From Salinispora oceanensis (GTDB taxonomy: Bacteria; Actinomycetota; Actinomycetes; Mycobacteriales; Micromonosporaceae), in the NCBI RefSeq assembly GCF_000383575.1, contig NZ_KB911579.1, positions 3,622,575 to 3,686,574 on the forward strand: a stretch of 64,000 bases of DNA, in the 5' to 3' direction. Of this stretch, positions 43,707 through 52,244 are shown piece by piece; position 1 is the stretch's first letter, and the number at the start of each line of letters is the position of its first letter. The position numbers were made by a program, and so were the translations under genes. The notes beneath the pieces are model-generated. The model did not search any database and had not been told where the DNA came from. It worked only from the letters and a program-made list of their open reading frames with translations.

Positions 43707-44945
43707 ATGCCGGTAACCGCAGCGCTGCGTGACTTGGTGCGGGCGGTCGCCACCGGCCACGACCCGAACCCCGGGGACGCTGCCGCGTCGGGTCGGGTTC
43801 GTCGGTTGGCGCGGCTGCGCCCGCAGCTGCGGGTGTTGGCGCCGGTGGTCGCGTTCCTCCTGTGGCTCCTCACGATGGCGGCCCTCGCGCCGTACCAGGT
43901 CGGCAGACTCGAGACGATCCTCCTCGCCGCCCTGACCGCGGCGCCGGTGGCCCTGCTGCCCCGCCGGGCGCTGCTGGCGTGGCGGGTGGCAGCGGTAGCC
44001 ACCCTGGTCAGTGGCGTCAACGGACTGCACGAAGCCGGTGCCCCCTGGCCCGGCAATCCGGTGCTGATCCTGGTCTACCTCGTCGTGCTCGTCGCGGTCG
44101 GCTACCGCCATCCGCTGGGGGTGCTGTTCTGGGTCTGGGTGTTCAGCATCGCGATGTCGCTGGCGTTTCTCGACTCGGGCGTCGGCTACGGCAGCATGTT
44201 GCTGGTCAGCGGCGTTCTGGGGGTGGGCCACCTGCTGGGCCGGTGGGCGCAGGCGCGCGCCGGCCTGGTCGTCGAGCAGGAACGGGGTGCGATGCTGACC
44301 GAGCGGACGCGCATCGCACGGGAGCTGCATGACGTCGTCGCGCACCACATGTCCCTCATCGCGGTGCGGTCGGAGACCGCTGCCTACCGCCTGAACGAGC
44401 TGTCGCCGGCGGCGCGCGCGGAGTTCACCGAGATCGCGGAGTCATCCCGGGAGGCGCTCACCGAGATGCGGCGGCTGCTGGGCGTACTGCGTGCCCCACA
44501 GGAGCAGCCGTTGAAAACGCCTCAGCCCAGCCTCGCGGAGCTGGATGCCCTCGTGGCGGGCGCGCGGGCAGCCGGAACCCCGGTCACGGTGTCGGTGCAG
44601 GGTGTGCTCACCGGTGTGCCGGACTCGGTGGGGCTCTCCGCCTACCGGATCGTGCAGGAGGCGCTCTCCAATGTGGCCCGACATGCTCCGGGTGCGCCCA
44701 CTGACCTCACCCTGCACCGGAACCGGCACGAGTTGATCATCCGGGTCCGCAACGCGGTCAAGGTGGACCCCAACGGCCGCCCGGTGCCCCCGCCGGTCGC
44801 CGCCGTGACCGGCGCGAGCGGCAGCCACGGCCTGCTCGGGATGCGCGAGCGGGTGGCCATGCTGCACGGCAGCCTGCGCGCCGACCAGACCGACGACGGT
44901 GGATTCGAGGTGCGGGCGACGTTGCCCCTGGAGAGTCAGTCATGA
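43707..44945 (+). CDS. Two-component sensor histidine kinase (NarX/DesK type)
   Basis: A 412-residue kinase with four to six N-terminal membrane helices, a HisKA_3 dimerisation domain with phospho-acceptor His in RIARELHDVVAHHMSLI, and an HATPase domain with N box VQEALSNVARHA and GLLGMRERVAML. This family pairs with LuxR-type regulators, and its regulator gene follows with a 4-base overlap. Signal unknown. Confidence 0.92.
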   Translation: MPVTAALRDLVRAVATGHDPNPGDAAASGRVRRLARLRPQLRVLAPVVAFLLWLLTMAALAPYQVGRLETILLAALTAAPVALLPRRALLAWRVAAVATLVSGVNGLHEAGAPWPGNPVLILVYLVVLVAVGYRHPLGVLFWVWVFSIAMSLAFLDSGVGYGSMLLVSGVLGVGHLLGRWAQARAGLVVEQERGAMLTERTRIARELHDVVAHHMSLIAVRSETAAYRLNELSPAARAEFTEIAESSREALTEMRRLLGVLRAPQEQPLKTPQPSLAELDALVAGARAAGTPVTVSVQGVLTGVPDSVGLSAYRIVQEALSNVARHAPGAPTDLTLHRNRHELIIRVRNAVKVDPNGRPVPPPVAAVTGASGSHGLLGMRERVAMLHGSLRADQTDDGGFEVRATLPLESQS

Positions 44946-45607
44946 TCAAGGTGTTGCTCGTTGACGACCAGGCGATGGTCCGGGAGGGGTTCGGGGCGTT
45001 GCTCACCGCCCAGGAGGACATGGTGGTGGTGGCGGACGCCGCCGACGGTGAGCAGGCGGTCGCCGCTGCGCGCCGGCACGACCCCGACGTCATCCTGATG
45101 GACATCCGGATGCCGACAATGGATGGGTTGACCGCAACGCGTCAGATCTTGGAGGTGCCCCCTGGTGGGCGTCGACCGCGGGTGCTCATCCTGACCACCT
45201 TCGACCTGGACGACTACGTGTTCGAGGCGCTGCGGGCCGGAGCGAGCGGGTTCCTGCTGAAGGACGCGCCGGCCGCCGACCTCATGCATGCGGTCCGGGT
45301 GGTGGCCGCGGGTGAGGCGCTGCTCGCTCCCTCGGTGACCCGGCGGCTCATCGCGGACTACGCGAGCCGCGCGCGGCCGCGCCGAGCCGAGCCGGATTTG
45401 ATCAACACCCTCACCCGGCGCGAGGCAGAGGTGCTGCGGCTGATCGCGCGCGGACTGTCAAACCAGGAGATCGCGGCGGAGTTGGTGCTCGCCGAGCAGA
45501 CCGTGAAGACTCACGTCAGCCGCGTGCTGATGAAGCTGAACCTAAGAGACCGGGCGCAGGCGGTGGTCTACGCCTACGAGAGCGGCATGATCAACCCGGG
45601 TGAGTAG
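44942..45607 (+). CDS. NarL/FixJ-family response regulator
   Basis: A 221-residue regulator: receiver domain with acidic pocket VDD, phospho-acceptor Asp54 (ILMDIRMP), switch Thr in ILTTF and Lys in FLLKDAP, then a LuxR-type HTH (TRREAEVLRLIARGLSNQEI, QTVKTHVSRVLMKL). ATG overlaps the kinase stop. Likely regulates nearby envelope or export genes; no target site is identified. Confidence 0.94.
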   Translation: MIKVLLVDDQAMVREGFGALLTAQEDMVVVADAADGEQAVAAARRHDPDVILMDIRMPTMDGLTATRQILEVPPGGRRPRVLILTTFDLDDYVFEALRAGASGFLLKDAPAADLMHAVRVVAAGEALLAPSVTRRLIADYASRARPRRAEPDLINTLTRREAEVLRLIARGLSNQEIAAELVLAEQTVKTHVSRVLMKLNLRDRAQAVVYAYESGMINPGE

Positions 45608-45684
45608 GTAGTACCGGGGTACCGGTCCGGGTTGGCGCTCGCGGGTGACGCTTCCGAGGACGGTCCCTACCTAGCGTCGCTGCC

Positions 45685-46425
45685 ATGAAGCGATGGTTGT
45701 TGCGGCTGCTCGTCGCGGTGCTGCTGGCCGCCGCCTGCCCGGCCCCGAGCCCGGCGGCGATCGGCGCGCCAGTGGTGCGGACCGTGGGTGATCCGGATGG
45801 GGCCGATCGGATTGTCGTGCTGGTGCCCGGTGCGGCCACCACACCGGAGAATTTTGACCGGGGGCACGGGGGCGTGCTGCGGCGCTCGCCGCACTGGCAG
45901 GCCCGGCAGCTGCACGCCGTGTGTGGCGGGCGGGTCGCGGTGGTGGCCTGGCTCGGCTACGTGCCGCCCGGCGGCCTCGACCTCGCCGCGATCCGGTCGG
46001 AGCGCGCGATGGCTGGAGCGACCGCCCTGACCGAGTACGTCCGGCAGCTCGCCACGGCCCGGCCGGACACGGCGATAACGGTGATCGGGCACAGCTACGG
46101 CTCCCTGGTCCTCGCCTACGCCGCGGCCCGGCTGCCCGTTCAGGTCACCGACCTCGTGGCGCTGGGAAGCCCCGGGCTCGATGTCGGTGCGGCCGAACAG
46201 CTGGATACCGAGGCGCGGCTCTGGGTGGGCAGCGCCGACGATGACTGGACCCGGCGTATCCCCGAGGTGCGGATCCTTGGCCTCGGTCACGGCGCGGACC
46301 CGAGCCGGCCCTCGTTCGGCGCGCGGACCCTGGATGTCACGGGCGCCGAAGGTCACGACGGGTACTTCCTGCCCGGCACCACCGCACTGGAGAGTCTCGC
46401 TGCCGTGGCGTTGGGGACAGCATGA
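45685..46425 (+). CDS. Secreted alpha/beta-hydrolase (DUF1023-like)
   Basis: A 246-residue exported hydrolase. A signal peptide (KRWLLRLLVAVLLAAACPA) precedes the fold. The nucleophile elbow is GHSYGS, and the late His is in GHDGYF. A cysteine near the cleavage site might be a lipobox (LAAAC), so lipid anchoring is possible. TAGCGT ends seven bases before the ATG and there is no ribosome-binding site, suggesting a leaderless start. Overlaps the acyltransferase gene. Substrate unknown. Confidence 0.82.
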   Translation: MKRWLLRLLVAVLLAAACPAPSPAAIGAPVVRTVGDPDGADRIVVLVPGAATTPENFDRGHGGVLRRSPHWQARQLHAVCGGRVAVVAWLGYVPPGGLDLAAIRSERAMAGATALTEYVRQLATARPDTAITVIGHSYGSLVLAYAAARLPVQVTDLVALGSPGLDVGAAEQLDTEARLWVGSADDDWTRRIPEVRILGLGHGADPSRPSFGARTLDVTGAEGHDGYFLPGTTALESLAAVALGTA

Positions 46426-47591
46426 TTGCGAGATCGCTCACCGCTCGCCCTGTGGCGGCCACGCTGGCCGGCCGGGACCGCTCCATCGACGTGCTGCGTG
46501 CCCTGGCCATCGCCGGCGTGGTGCTCGGCCACTGGCTGGTGACCGCGTTCGTGCTCACCGGGTCGGGGCTGCGGGTGGCCAGCCCGCTGGCGTACCTGCC
46601 CGTCCTCACCCCGGTCTCCTGGCTGTTGCAGACCCTCGCGGTCTTCTTCTTCGTCGGCGGGTTCGTCGCGGCGGGTGGGCTGCCGAGGGCGAGCAGCTAC
46701 CGGGGGTGGCTGCTGGCGCGGATGAATCGGCTCTTCCGTCCGGTGCTGGCTTTTCTCGCCTGCTGGGCGGTGGCGGCCCTGGTCTGGATGCCGGCCGCTG
46801 ACCCGGAGTCCGTGCGCACCGTCCGGGTCATCGTGCTGAGCCCGCTGTGGTTTGTCGTGGTGTACGCCGGGCTCATCGCCGTGACCCCGCTCGTGTGGAG
46901 CCGGCCCGGCCGAGCCGTCGTGGCGCTCGTGGCGGCGGTCGCCGTGGTCGACGTGGCGCGGCTCGGGCTCGGCGGCCCGTCCTGGCTCGGTTGGGTGAAC
47001 GTGGCGACCGCCTGGCTCGTACCCTTCTGTCTCGGGGTTGCCTGCGCCCGCGGGGCCCGGCTGCCGGCGGTCGGGCTGCTCCTCGGCGGGATCGTGGCCA
47101 CCGCCGCGCTGGTGCACTGGTGCGACTACCCCGCCAGCCTGGTCGGTGTGCCCGGCCAGGGCCGGTCCAACCTCAACCCGCCCACCCTCGTCGCGGTGAG
47201 CTTCGGGCTGGCCCAGGTGGGGATGGCCCTGCTGCTACGTGGCCCGCTGACCCGGCTCGCCCGCCGCCCGTTGGTCTGGGCTGTCGTGGGCGCGACGAAC
47301 CTGTCCGCCATGCGGATCTTCTTGTGGCACCAGACCGCGCTGGTGGCGGTGACCCTCTTCGCCCTGGGCTCCGCCCCACTGCCCGGACTGCACACCGCGC
47401 CCGACACGTGGTGGTGGATCCTCGCCCGCCTCCGCTGGCTGCCCGTCTTCGCAGCCGTCCTGCTGGGCGGGCTGTGGCTGGGTACCCGGATCGGCGCGGG
47501 GCGGCGTCCCCGAAAGGGCCGATCGGTCACACCCCAGGCTTCGGCGCGGTGGTCTACTCCGCTTCTGCGCTGCTTCGGACGGCGATCGTGA
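46422..47591 (+). CDS. Membrane acyltransferase (acyltransferase_3 family)
   Basis: A 389-residue polytopic protein with about ten membrane helices. The family's start is visible: RDRSIDVLRALAIAGVVLGHWL, with the Arg and His expected in the active site of acyltransferase-3 enzymes, and FFFVGGFVAAGG next. Such enzymes O-acetylate or succinylate surface sugars, lipids or antibiotics. ATG overlaps the hydrolase stop, suggesting joint action. The 3' end overlaps the convergent methyltransferase by 38 bases. Confidence 0.85.
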   Translation: MIARSLTARPVAATLAGRDRSIDVLRALAIAGVVLGHWLVTAFVLTGSGLRVASPLAYLPVLTPVSWLLQTLAVFFFVGGFVAAGGLPRASSYRGWLLARMNRLFRPVLAFLACWAVAALVWMPAADPESVRTVRVIVLSPLWFVVVYAGLIAVTPLVWSRPGRAVVALVAAVAVVDVARLGLGGPSWLGWVNVATAWLVPFCLGVACARGARLPAVGLLLGGIVATAALVHWCDYPASLVGVPGQGRSNLNPPTLVAVSFGLAQVGMALLLRGPLTRLARRPLVWAVVGATNLSAMRIFLWHQTALVAVTLFALGSAPLPGLHTAPDTWWWILARLRWLPVFAAVLLGGLWLGTRIGAGRRPRKGRSVTPQASARWSTPLLRCFGRRS

Positions 47592-48366
47592 GGACGTGGC
47601 CGCTGGCGCCGAGCAAACTCGGCTCATCTTCCACCGAGCGCATCATTTCCAGCAGCAGGCCGGTCAGGTCGGGGCTGGCCAGGATCTCGGCCAGTCGCGC
47701 CCCGGTCATCCCCAGCGGGCCCTCGACCGAAACCCGCCGCCGTACGAGAAGGCCCGCCTCCGTCGCTTCACCGGCCAACTCGTCCGGATGGTGGAAGTAG
47801 GCGCTGGTAAACCACCGCTGCGTGTCGCCGATATTGCGGTGCACTCCTTCGGCCAACGTGCGCTCCACCATGGGTCGGAACTGTGCGTCAGTGAAGTAGC
47901 CCTTCACGAAACCGTCGAACAGCGACGCGAACCGGCTGATGGTGGCTCCCACGACCACGCCGCCAGCACGTACGACACGAGCCGCTTCCCGCCAGACAGC
48001 AACGCGATTCGTCCGCTCCGGCAGGTGATACAGCGGCCCGAGCAGCAAGACCGCGTCCACGCTGCGATCGGGGGCGGGTAAGGCCCGGGCATCCCCGAGG
48101 ACGGCGGTCACACCGGGGCAGGCTGCCGCCTCAGCCACATGCTCGGGCACCGGGTCGACAACCCGGACGTGGTAGCCGGCCTGCGCCAGCGGAGCGGCGT
48201 AGACCCCGGTCGCACCGCCCACGTCCAGCAAGGCCGCTGGTGCACCCGGGAGCACCCGGGACAGGACATCCCACGTGCGCAGGAACTCCAACCGGCCCGG
48301 GCCGGCAGCGAGCCGATCCCGCTCGCCGCCCCGCTGGTAGTACTCCAGGATTTCGGGCTTCAGCAC
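47554..48366 (-). CDS. Class I SAM-dependent methyltransferase
   Basis: A 270-residue methyltransferase with motif I ALLDVGGATGVYAAPLA, acidic residue in VVDPVPEHV, and DAVLLLGPLYHLPE as motif IV/V. This form is typical of small-molecule methyltransferases near resistance or secondary-metabolism genes. GTG start at 48366. Its promoter region contains one copy of a 26-bp palindrome (48419-48444) that recurs beyond the MFS gene, so the two genes may share a regulator. Substrate unknown. Confidence 0.85.
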   Translation of the reverse strand: MLKPEILEYYQRGGERDRLAAGPGRLEFLRTWDVLSRVLPGAPAALLDVGGATGVYAAPLAQAGYHVRVVDPVPEHVAEAAACPGVTAVLGDARALPAPDRSVDAVLLLGPLYHLPERTNRVAVWREAARVVRAGGVVVGATISRFASLFDGFVKGYFTDAQFRPMVERTLAEGVHRNIGDTQRWFTSAYFHHPDELAGEATEAGLLVRRRVSVEGPLGMTGARLAEILASPDLTGLLLEMMRSVEDEPSLLGASGHVLTIAVRSSAEAE

Positions 48367-48755
48367 ACAGCAGATCGTGTTACGGCTGACCGTCGGCGGG
48401 CAACCAAGTTCCTGCGGTCGGTACCTGTGTTCACACAGATACCGAACATCGAGTGTCCCCCGAACGGGTGAAATGCAGATACGTACTGCGCACATCACCA
48501 GTGAAGGGCAGAAGACCTCGTCGTACCGGAGCTTCGTCCTCACCTCGCCGCACGACGCACCACTGTGGTCGGACCGCGATCGGGCTCTCCCATGCTCATG
48601 ATCTTGAAAAGGTTCATGCAGCTACACGCCGACGAACAGCGCGGCTCGGCGATTACCGGGAATCACCCGGACCGGCCGGGGCTGGTGTGTGACAGTGCGA
48701 GACGTGCCTACGTGCACCTCGGGCATCCGACCACTTCACAACGTGAGGAAAACCC
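48367..48755. other. Divergent promoter region, no gene
   Basis: A 389-base gap between the methyltransferase (-) and the MFS gene (+). It contains palindrome copy 1 close to the methyltransferase start. No coding frame is convincing. Confidence 0.5.
48419..48444. promoter_or_regulatory. 26-bp palindrome, copy 1 (candidate operator)
   Basis: Arms CGGTACCTGTGT and ACACAGATACCG around TC, with one mismatch (11 of 12 pairs). It ends 53 bases before the methyltransferase start. An identical left arm and a one-base-different right arm recur at 50209-50234 in the same orientation. A two-fold-symmetric site of this size fits a TetR-, GntR- or MarR-type repressor. Confidence 0.6.
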
Positions 48756-50153
48756 GTGTTACTTCGCCTGCACCACTTTCGTCACCTGGCCGGGAGTGCT
48801 TCACCTCACGGAGCCGCAGTGCAGGCCAAGCTGACGTTGGTCGCGGCATCCTTCTGTATCTTCCTGGTTCAGCTCGATTTCTTCGCGCTCAACCTCGCGC
48901 TGCCGAAGATGGCGTCGGAGCTGCGCACGTCTCCCACCAACCTGCAGTGGGTGATCAGCGCCTACATGCTCTCCCTGGCGGCGTTCCTGATTCCGGGCGG
49001 ACGCCTCGGCGACATCCTTGGCCGCCGACGCATTCTCGTGGTCGGACTCGTGATTTTCGGCCTGAGTTCCCTGGGTGCCGCCCTGGCCCCCAACGCGGGG
49101 ACCGTCATCGCCTTCCGGACCGTCCAGGGAGTCGGCTCCGCCATCATCTTCCCGCTCGCCATCGCCATCGTTACGAATGCTTTTCCCGCGGAGCGGGTGA
49201 AACGGGCGATCGGCTACGCCTACGGCATCGGTGCCGTGTCGATGGCGCTCGGCCCTCCCTTCGGCGGTGGGATAACAGAGCTGGTCGTCTGGCGGGTCGT
49301 GCTGTTGGTGAACGTACCGTTGAGCATTATCGCCATCGCGATCGTCGCCGCTGGCGTGCGTGAATCACGCGACCCTACGGTGCCGCGGTCGATCGACCTG
49401 CCCGGCCTGGCCCTGGTGGCGGCTGGGATCGCCCTGGTCACGCTCGCGGTGGACCTGGCGAGCAGTTGGCAGCCCCTCGCCACGGCCGGGATCGCCGTGG
49501 TCGGGCTGCTGGTTCTGGTGGCGTTCGTGCAGCGCGAGCGGTTGGCGAAGTATCCCTTGGTCAAACTTGAACTGTTTCGCAACCGTCCCTACGTCATGGT
49601 GACCCTGATGGGGACGGTCGCCAACCTCGCTCTCGTCATCGGAGTGTTCGGTAGCACGGTCTATCTCCAACAAGCGGAGGGCCGCTCGCCTCTCGCCGCG
49701 GGTCTGATTCTTCTCGCCGCCTCGGTGGCCACCGGAATCGCCGGTCCGATCTCAGGGCACCTCGGCGAACACCTGAATATTCCGGTAGTGATGGGCGTAA
49801 CTGCGGTGACCGGTGGGATTGGCCTGTTCGTGGTCTCCCTCGGCGGTGGTTTCGAAACCTACCTGCCCGGCCTCGCGTTGTTCGGATTCAGCTACGGCGT
49901 CGGGTACGCGATGTCCAACATCGGCACGCAGTCGGTTGTCGCCCGGGAGTTGGTGGGCGAAGCGTCCGGTGTCACCCTCGCGATCGTTATCGGGGTCTCC
50001 GGCCTCGCGGTAGCGGCCGCGGCGACACTGATCGACATCCAGTCGAGAAGTATGGGGCTCACGGAGGCCATCGAAGACATCATGCGGTGGACTGCGGCCG
50101 GAAGCATCGTGGCCTCCGGGCTGCTCCTCCTGGTAGCTCGCCGCCGACCATGA
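48756..50153 (+). CDS. MFS transporter, DHA2-like drug exporter
   Basis: A 465-residue antiporter with twelve to fourteen helices. Motif A-like GGRLGDILGRRRILV is in the 2/3 loop; the early VQLDFFALNLALPKMASEL and WVISAYMLSLAAFLIP are typical of DHA2 proteins (14-helix drug:H+ exporters). GTG start after GTGAGGA. It is bracketed by the two 26-bp palindromes and divergent from a methyltransferase, which suggests a small export/resistance cassette. Substrate unknown. Confidence 0.88.
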   Translation: MLLRLHHFRHLAGSASPHGAAVQAKLTLVAASFCIFLVQLDFFALNLALPKMASELRTSPTNLQWVISAYMLSLAAFLIPGGRLGDILGRRRILVVGLVIFGLSSLGAALAPNAGTVIAFRTVQGVGSAIIFPLAIAIVTNAFPAERVKRAIGYAYGIGAVSMALGPPFGGGITELVVWRVVLLVNVPLSIIAIAIVAAGVRESRDPTVPRSIDLPGLALVAAGIALVTLAVDLASSWQPLATAGIAVVGLLVLVAFVQRERLAKYPLVKLELFRNRPYVMVTLMGTVANLALVIGVFGSTVYLQQAEGRSPLAAGLILLAASVATGIAGPISGHLGEHLNIPVVMGVTAVTGGIGLFVVSLGGGFETYLPGLALFGFSYGVGYAMSNIGTQSVVARELVGEASGVTLAIVIGVSGLAVAAAATLIDIQSRSMGLTEAIEDIMRWTAAGSIVASGLLLLVARRRP

Positions 50154-50208
50154 CCGGCACGAGACTGCCGGAGGACCGCGCGCCATCCCCGCACCAAATG
50201 CCCGCGCT

Positions 50209-50234
50209 CGGTACCTGTGTTCACACAGCTACCG
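50209..50234. promoter_or_regulatory. 26-bp palindrome, copy 2
   Basis: Arms CGGTACCTGTGT and ACACAGCTACCG around TC. It differs from copy 1 at one position only and lies 55 bases after the MFS stop. Its right arm coincides with the stop codon of a minus-strand relic, so a regulatory role at this site is less clear than for copy 1. Confidence 0.5.
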
Positions 50235-50557
50235 GTATTCGGCGGCAGTCCGTTCGGCCTCGGCGACGAACTCGTCAAGCTGCTCCGGCGTCAGGTGGGA
50301 GTCCTGCAGAAGCTGGCCCAGGATGAACACCTCAACGCCGAGCGCGACGTCTGGGGCGATCTTGTCGGCCAACTCGGGTTCACCGAGAGCAGCGCGGATC
50401 AGCCCTTCCGGCGGCCTCCGCAGCGATCAATCTTCGGCCGTGGCGACGCGGTGGGTGCGGTCGGGGTATCTGCCTGCGAGCGACTGGCCGCCGTGGTGAC
50501 CAAGTGCTCGAAGACTCGGCTGCACTCCCTGGCCTGATGGCCTTCGGGATTGCGGCT
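50229..50557 (-). pseudogene. Decayed XRE/DUF5753 end joined to another gene relic
   Basis: Two or three reading frames carry real-looking protein but none is whole. The first, about 50557-50480, reads EGHQARECSRVFEHLV, nearly the same as EGHQVREYSRVFEHLV in the intact regulator at 53346. The second, about 50405-50229, reads LIRAALGEPELADKIAPDVA and ends AERTAAEYR. I do not recognise the latter; a single-base shift near 50,410 would extend it. It marks a collapsed copy of an XRE module. Confidence 0.55.
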
Positions 50558-50576
50558 ACCCGGACCTGCCGCGTTG

Positions 50577-50777
50577 TCAGGCGCGCGGCGATCCGTCTTT
50601 GACTCTCGCTACGAATGCAGCCCAGGCGTCGGGTGCGAATTTCAGCGCCGGGCCGGCAGGGTCTTTGCTGTCGCGTAGCCCGACGACGCCGGGCAGGTTG
50701 TCGGCGACCTCGATGCAGTTGCCGCCGTTGTTGCTGCGGGTGGACTTGCGCCAGGTGGCACCGGTCAGGTCAGGCAC
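50577..50777 (-). CDS. DUF397 small regulatory partner
   Basis: A 66-residue DUF397 protein (TWRKSTRSNNGGNCIEVADN, GLRDSKDPAGP). It is closest to the copy at 52688. Its own XRE gene upstream is decayed (see 50770), so it is probably an orphan. Confidence 0.85.
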   Translation of the reverse strand: MPDLTGATWRKSTRSNNGGNCIEVADNLPGVVGLRDSKDPAGPALKFAPDAWAAFVARVKDGSPRA

Positions 50778-50840
50778 GGGAGTACTCCTCTGCGGCTTAC
50801 TGGATCAAGCGGATGGAGTGGGACTCGTTCAGGGCGCGGT
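50770..50840 (-). pseudogene. 3' relic of an XRE regulator gene
   Basis: The frame reads ALNESHSIRLIQ, stop, AAEEYSRA, stop. The matching stretch at 52881 reads TLNEYRSIRLIQQVVEEHSHA. The alignment shows a premature stop (CAG to TAA region) here. Both look like the tail of a DUF5753 domain that once overlapped the following DUF397 gene. Confidence 0.5.
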
Positions 50841-50926
50841 TGGCATGTCGGCCCAGATGTTGTGGTGAATGGCATTCACGTGCGGCTTGTCGAGGTACAT
50901 CGCGCCGGTGCGTCGTGCGCGAGTGG

Positions 50927-51352
50927 CTAGACCCGGCTGGCCAGGGCTGATCCCTCCGCCAAGAGGCCGTCCAACTCCTCGTCTGAGATGGCACCAGCGC
51001 CGAGCGTGTGCAGGATGGTCAGGCCCTGGACCCGCCCGGCCACATTCGGGTCGATGTCCGAGTCAATGTTTGGATCGAGAGCAGCGTGGATCAGCTTCTC
51101 CGCACTGGTCGCATCGGTCTCGGGACCACCTGTCGTCGTGCTTCGCATCTCGCTGACGAACCGGATTACCTCGTCCTGGCTGGCGCCGTGCGGGAAGCGG
51201 CGGTTCACCGCGAAGTAGAAGACCGCGCCGAGTAGCGTGCCGAAGCCTTCCCAGCCCTGGTCATCGAGGCGGGCTTCGATGCGGTCGTTCTCGGCGTGCT
51301 CGCCTTTCACCATCGTGCGAATGTAGGCGACCATGTCAGGACTAATCGTCAC
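50927..51352 (-). CDS. Hypothetical helical protein, last gene of a four-gene operon
   Basis: A 141-residue acidic protein (MTISPDMVAYIRTMVKGEHA) predicted to be mainly helical, without membrane segments. The middle has FGTLLGAVFYFAVNRRFPHG, and the end reads DEELDGLLAEGSALASRV. GTG start overlaps the upstream frame by 11 bases, so it belongs with the three helical-protein genes before it. I do not recognise the family. Confidence 0.7.
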   Translation of the reverse strand: MTISPDMVAYIRTMVKGEHAENDRIEARLDDQGWEGFGTLLGAVFYFAVNRRFPHGASQDEVIRFVSEMRSTTTGGPETDATSAEKLIHAALDPNIDSDIDPNVAGRVQGLTILHTLGAGAISDEELDGLLAEGSALASRV

Positions 51353-51985
51353 GACGTTTCCTCTCCCGATGCTTCTTGGTCATGTTCCACAGCCCCTTGA
51401 GACCGACGGCCACCGCTCCGGTCGCCATGATTACCGAGGCGACTGGGTGCTCCAGATGTGGTCGATCTGCCGGTGTAGCGGGCTTTGGCTGGGTGGTGGA
51501 CGTTGAGGTGCCGCCGGGGCTGCCCTTCGTCTGCTGGACGAATTCACGGAACCCCGCTGTCGCTGCCTTCTCGGCGTTCTGAAGGTTACCTTCTGTCTGA
51601 TCTGCCTTCTTGACGTGGCGTCGAAGGAATGCCTCCGCTCTGCTGCCTCGATTCTCCGCCTCAGCAGCCAGACGCTCGCCCGAGGGCGATGCCTCACCGG
51701 GGCGGTTGGGACAGCGCCGGGAGCGATGGCGTTCGCATAGGCGGCGAGGTGTCCGGCTGCGTTGCTGGTCAGGCGACCGAGCCGGCCCGCCTTGTCCGCA
51801 GCGGTACGGCTCTGCGTCACCGCCTCTCGACAATCTTGGTGATCGGTGCCTTGGCTGATCTCGGCAAAACGGCGATGGCTCTGACCGATCTCCTCCTGCG
51901 CGTGCGTGGCGGTGACGGCGAGCGTGTCGAGCCGTTGGATCGCCGCGTTGAGCTGGGCCGCGACCTCTGCTACGAGGCCGCTCAT
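51342..51985 (-). pseudogene. Helical membrane-tethered protein split by a -1 frameshift
   Basis: Two frames together make one protein of about 215 residues. The 5' part starts MSGLVAEVAAQLNAAIQRLD and stays convincing to about AYANAIAPG. The 3' part starts near GERLAAEAENRGSRAEAF and ends in a hydrophobic segment VASVIMATGAVAVGLKGLW with a basic tail. The switch lies around 51,690-51,720, near a run of four C (CCGCCCCGG), and needs a -1 shift. Outside these parts both frames turn Arg-rich, as out-of-frame DNA does. It may be a pseudogene, a sequence error, or programmed frameshifting. Confidence 0.6.
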
Positions 51986-52242
51986 TCGAGCGCTTTCAGG
52001 AACCCTGTTGCCCCGTCCTTGGCGGCCGCGACTGTCCGCAGTGTCAGCTCCACTTCGCGAGTCGCATCGGCGAGCGCCCTGCGGGCCTCTTTCGCCTCCG
52101 GATGTTGGCTGTCGTGGAGGGTGGCCAGCGCGAGGCCGCTCACCTCGGCCAGGTCGGCACCGATGCTCTCGATCGTTGTCTTGGCCTGGTTGAGTGACTG
52201 GTTGCCGTTTCGAAGCTCCGCCTTGACGTCACCGATGCTCAC
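51982..52242 (-). CDS. Small helical protein, paralogue of its operon neighbours
   Basis: An 86-residue helical protein. Its pattern (SIGDVKAELRNGNQSLNQAK, then TLHDSQHPEAKEARRALADA, then a final LKALE) lines up with the 52245 protein (AAGTGHPALAEAISRAEQSK) and the 5' part of the 51985 frame (SQGTDHQDCREAVTQS). The shared H-x-(D/A)...A core suggests ancient duplication. GTG start two bases after the upstream stop. Function unknown; a WXG100-like or DUF6244-like fold is possible but unproven. Confidence 0.7.
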   Translation of the reverse strand: MSIGDVKAELRNGNQSLNQAKTTIESIGADLAEVSGLALATLHDSQHPEAKEARRALADATREVELTLRTVAAAKDGATGFLKALE

Positions 52243-52244
52243 GG

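Noticed and set aside
50217..50537. A 106-codon plus-strand frame after the MFS gene
   Set aside because: The minus strand here carries more convincing (though broken) protein sequence related to the intact XRE gene, so the plus frame is a shadow.
50797..50994. A 65-codon minus-strand frame upstream of the 50577 DUF397 gene as a real gene
   Set aside because: Only its last dozen codons (LNESHSIRLIQ) are protein-like, and they match a tail at 52881; it is better explained as an XRE relic.
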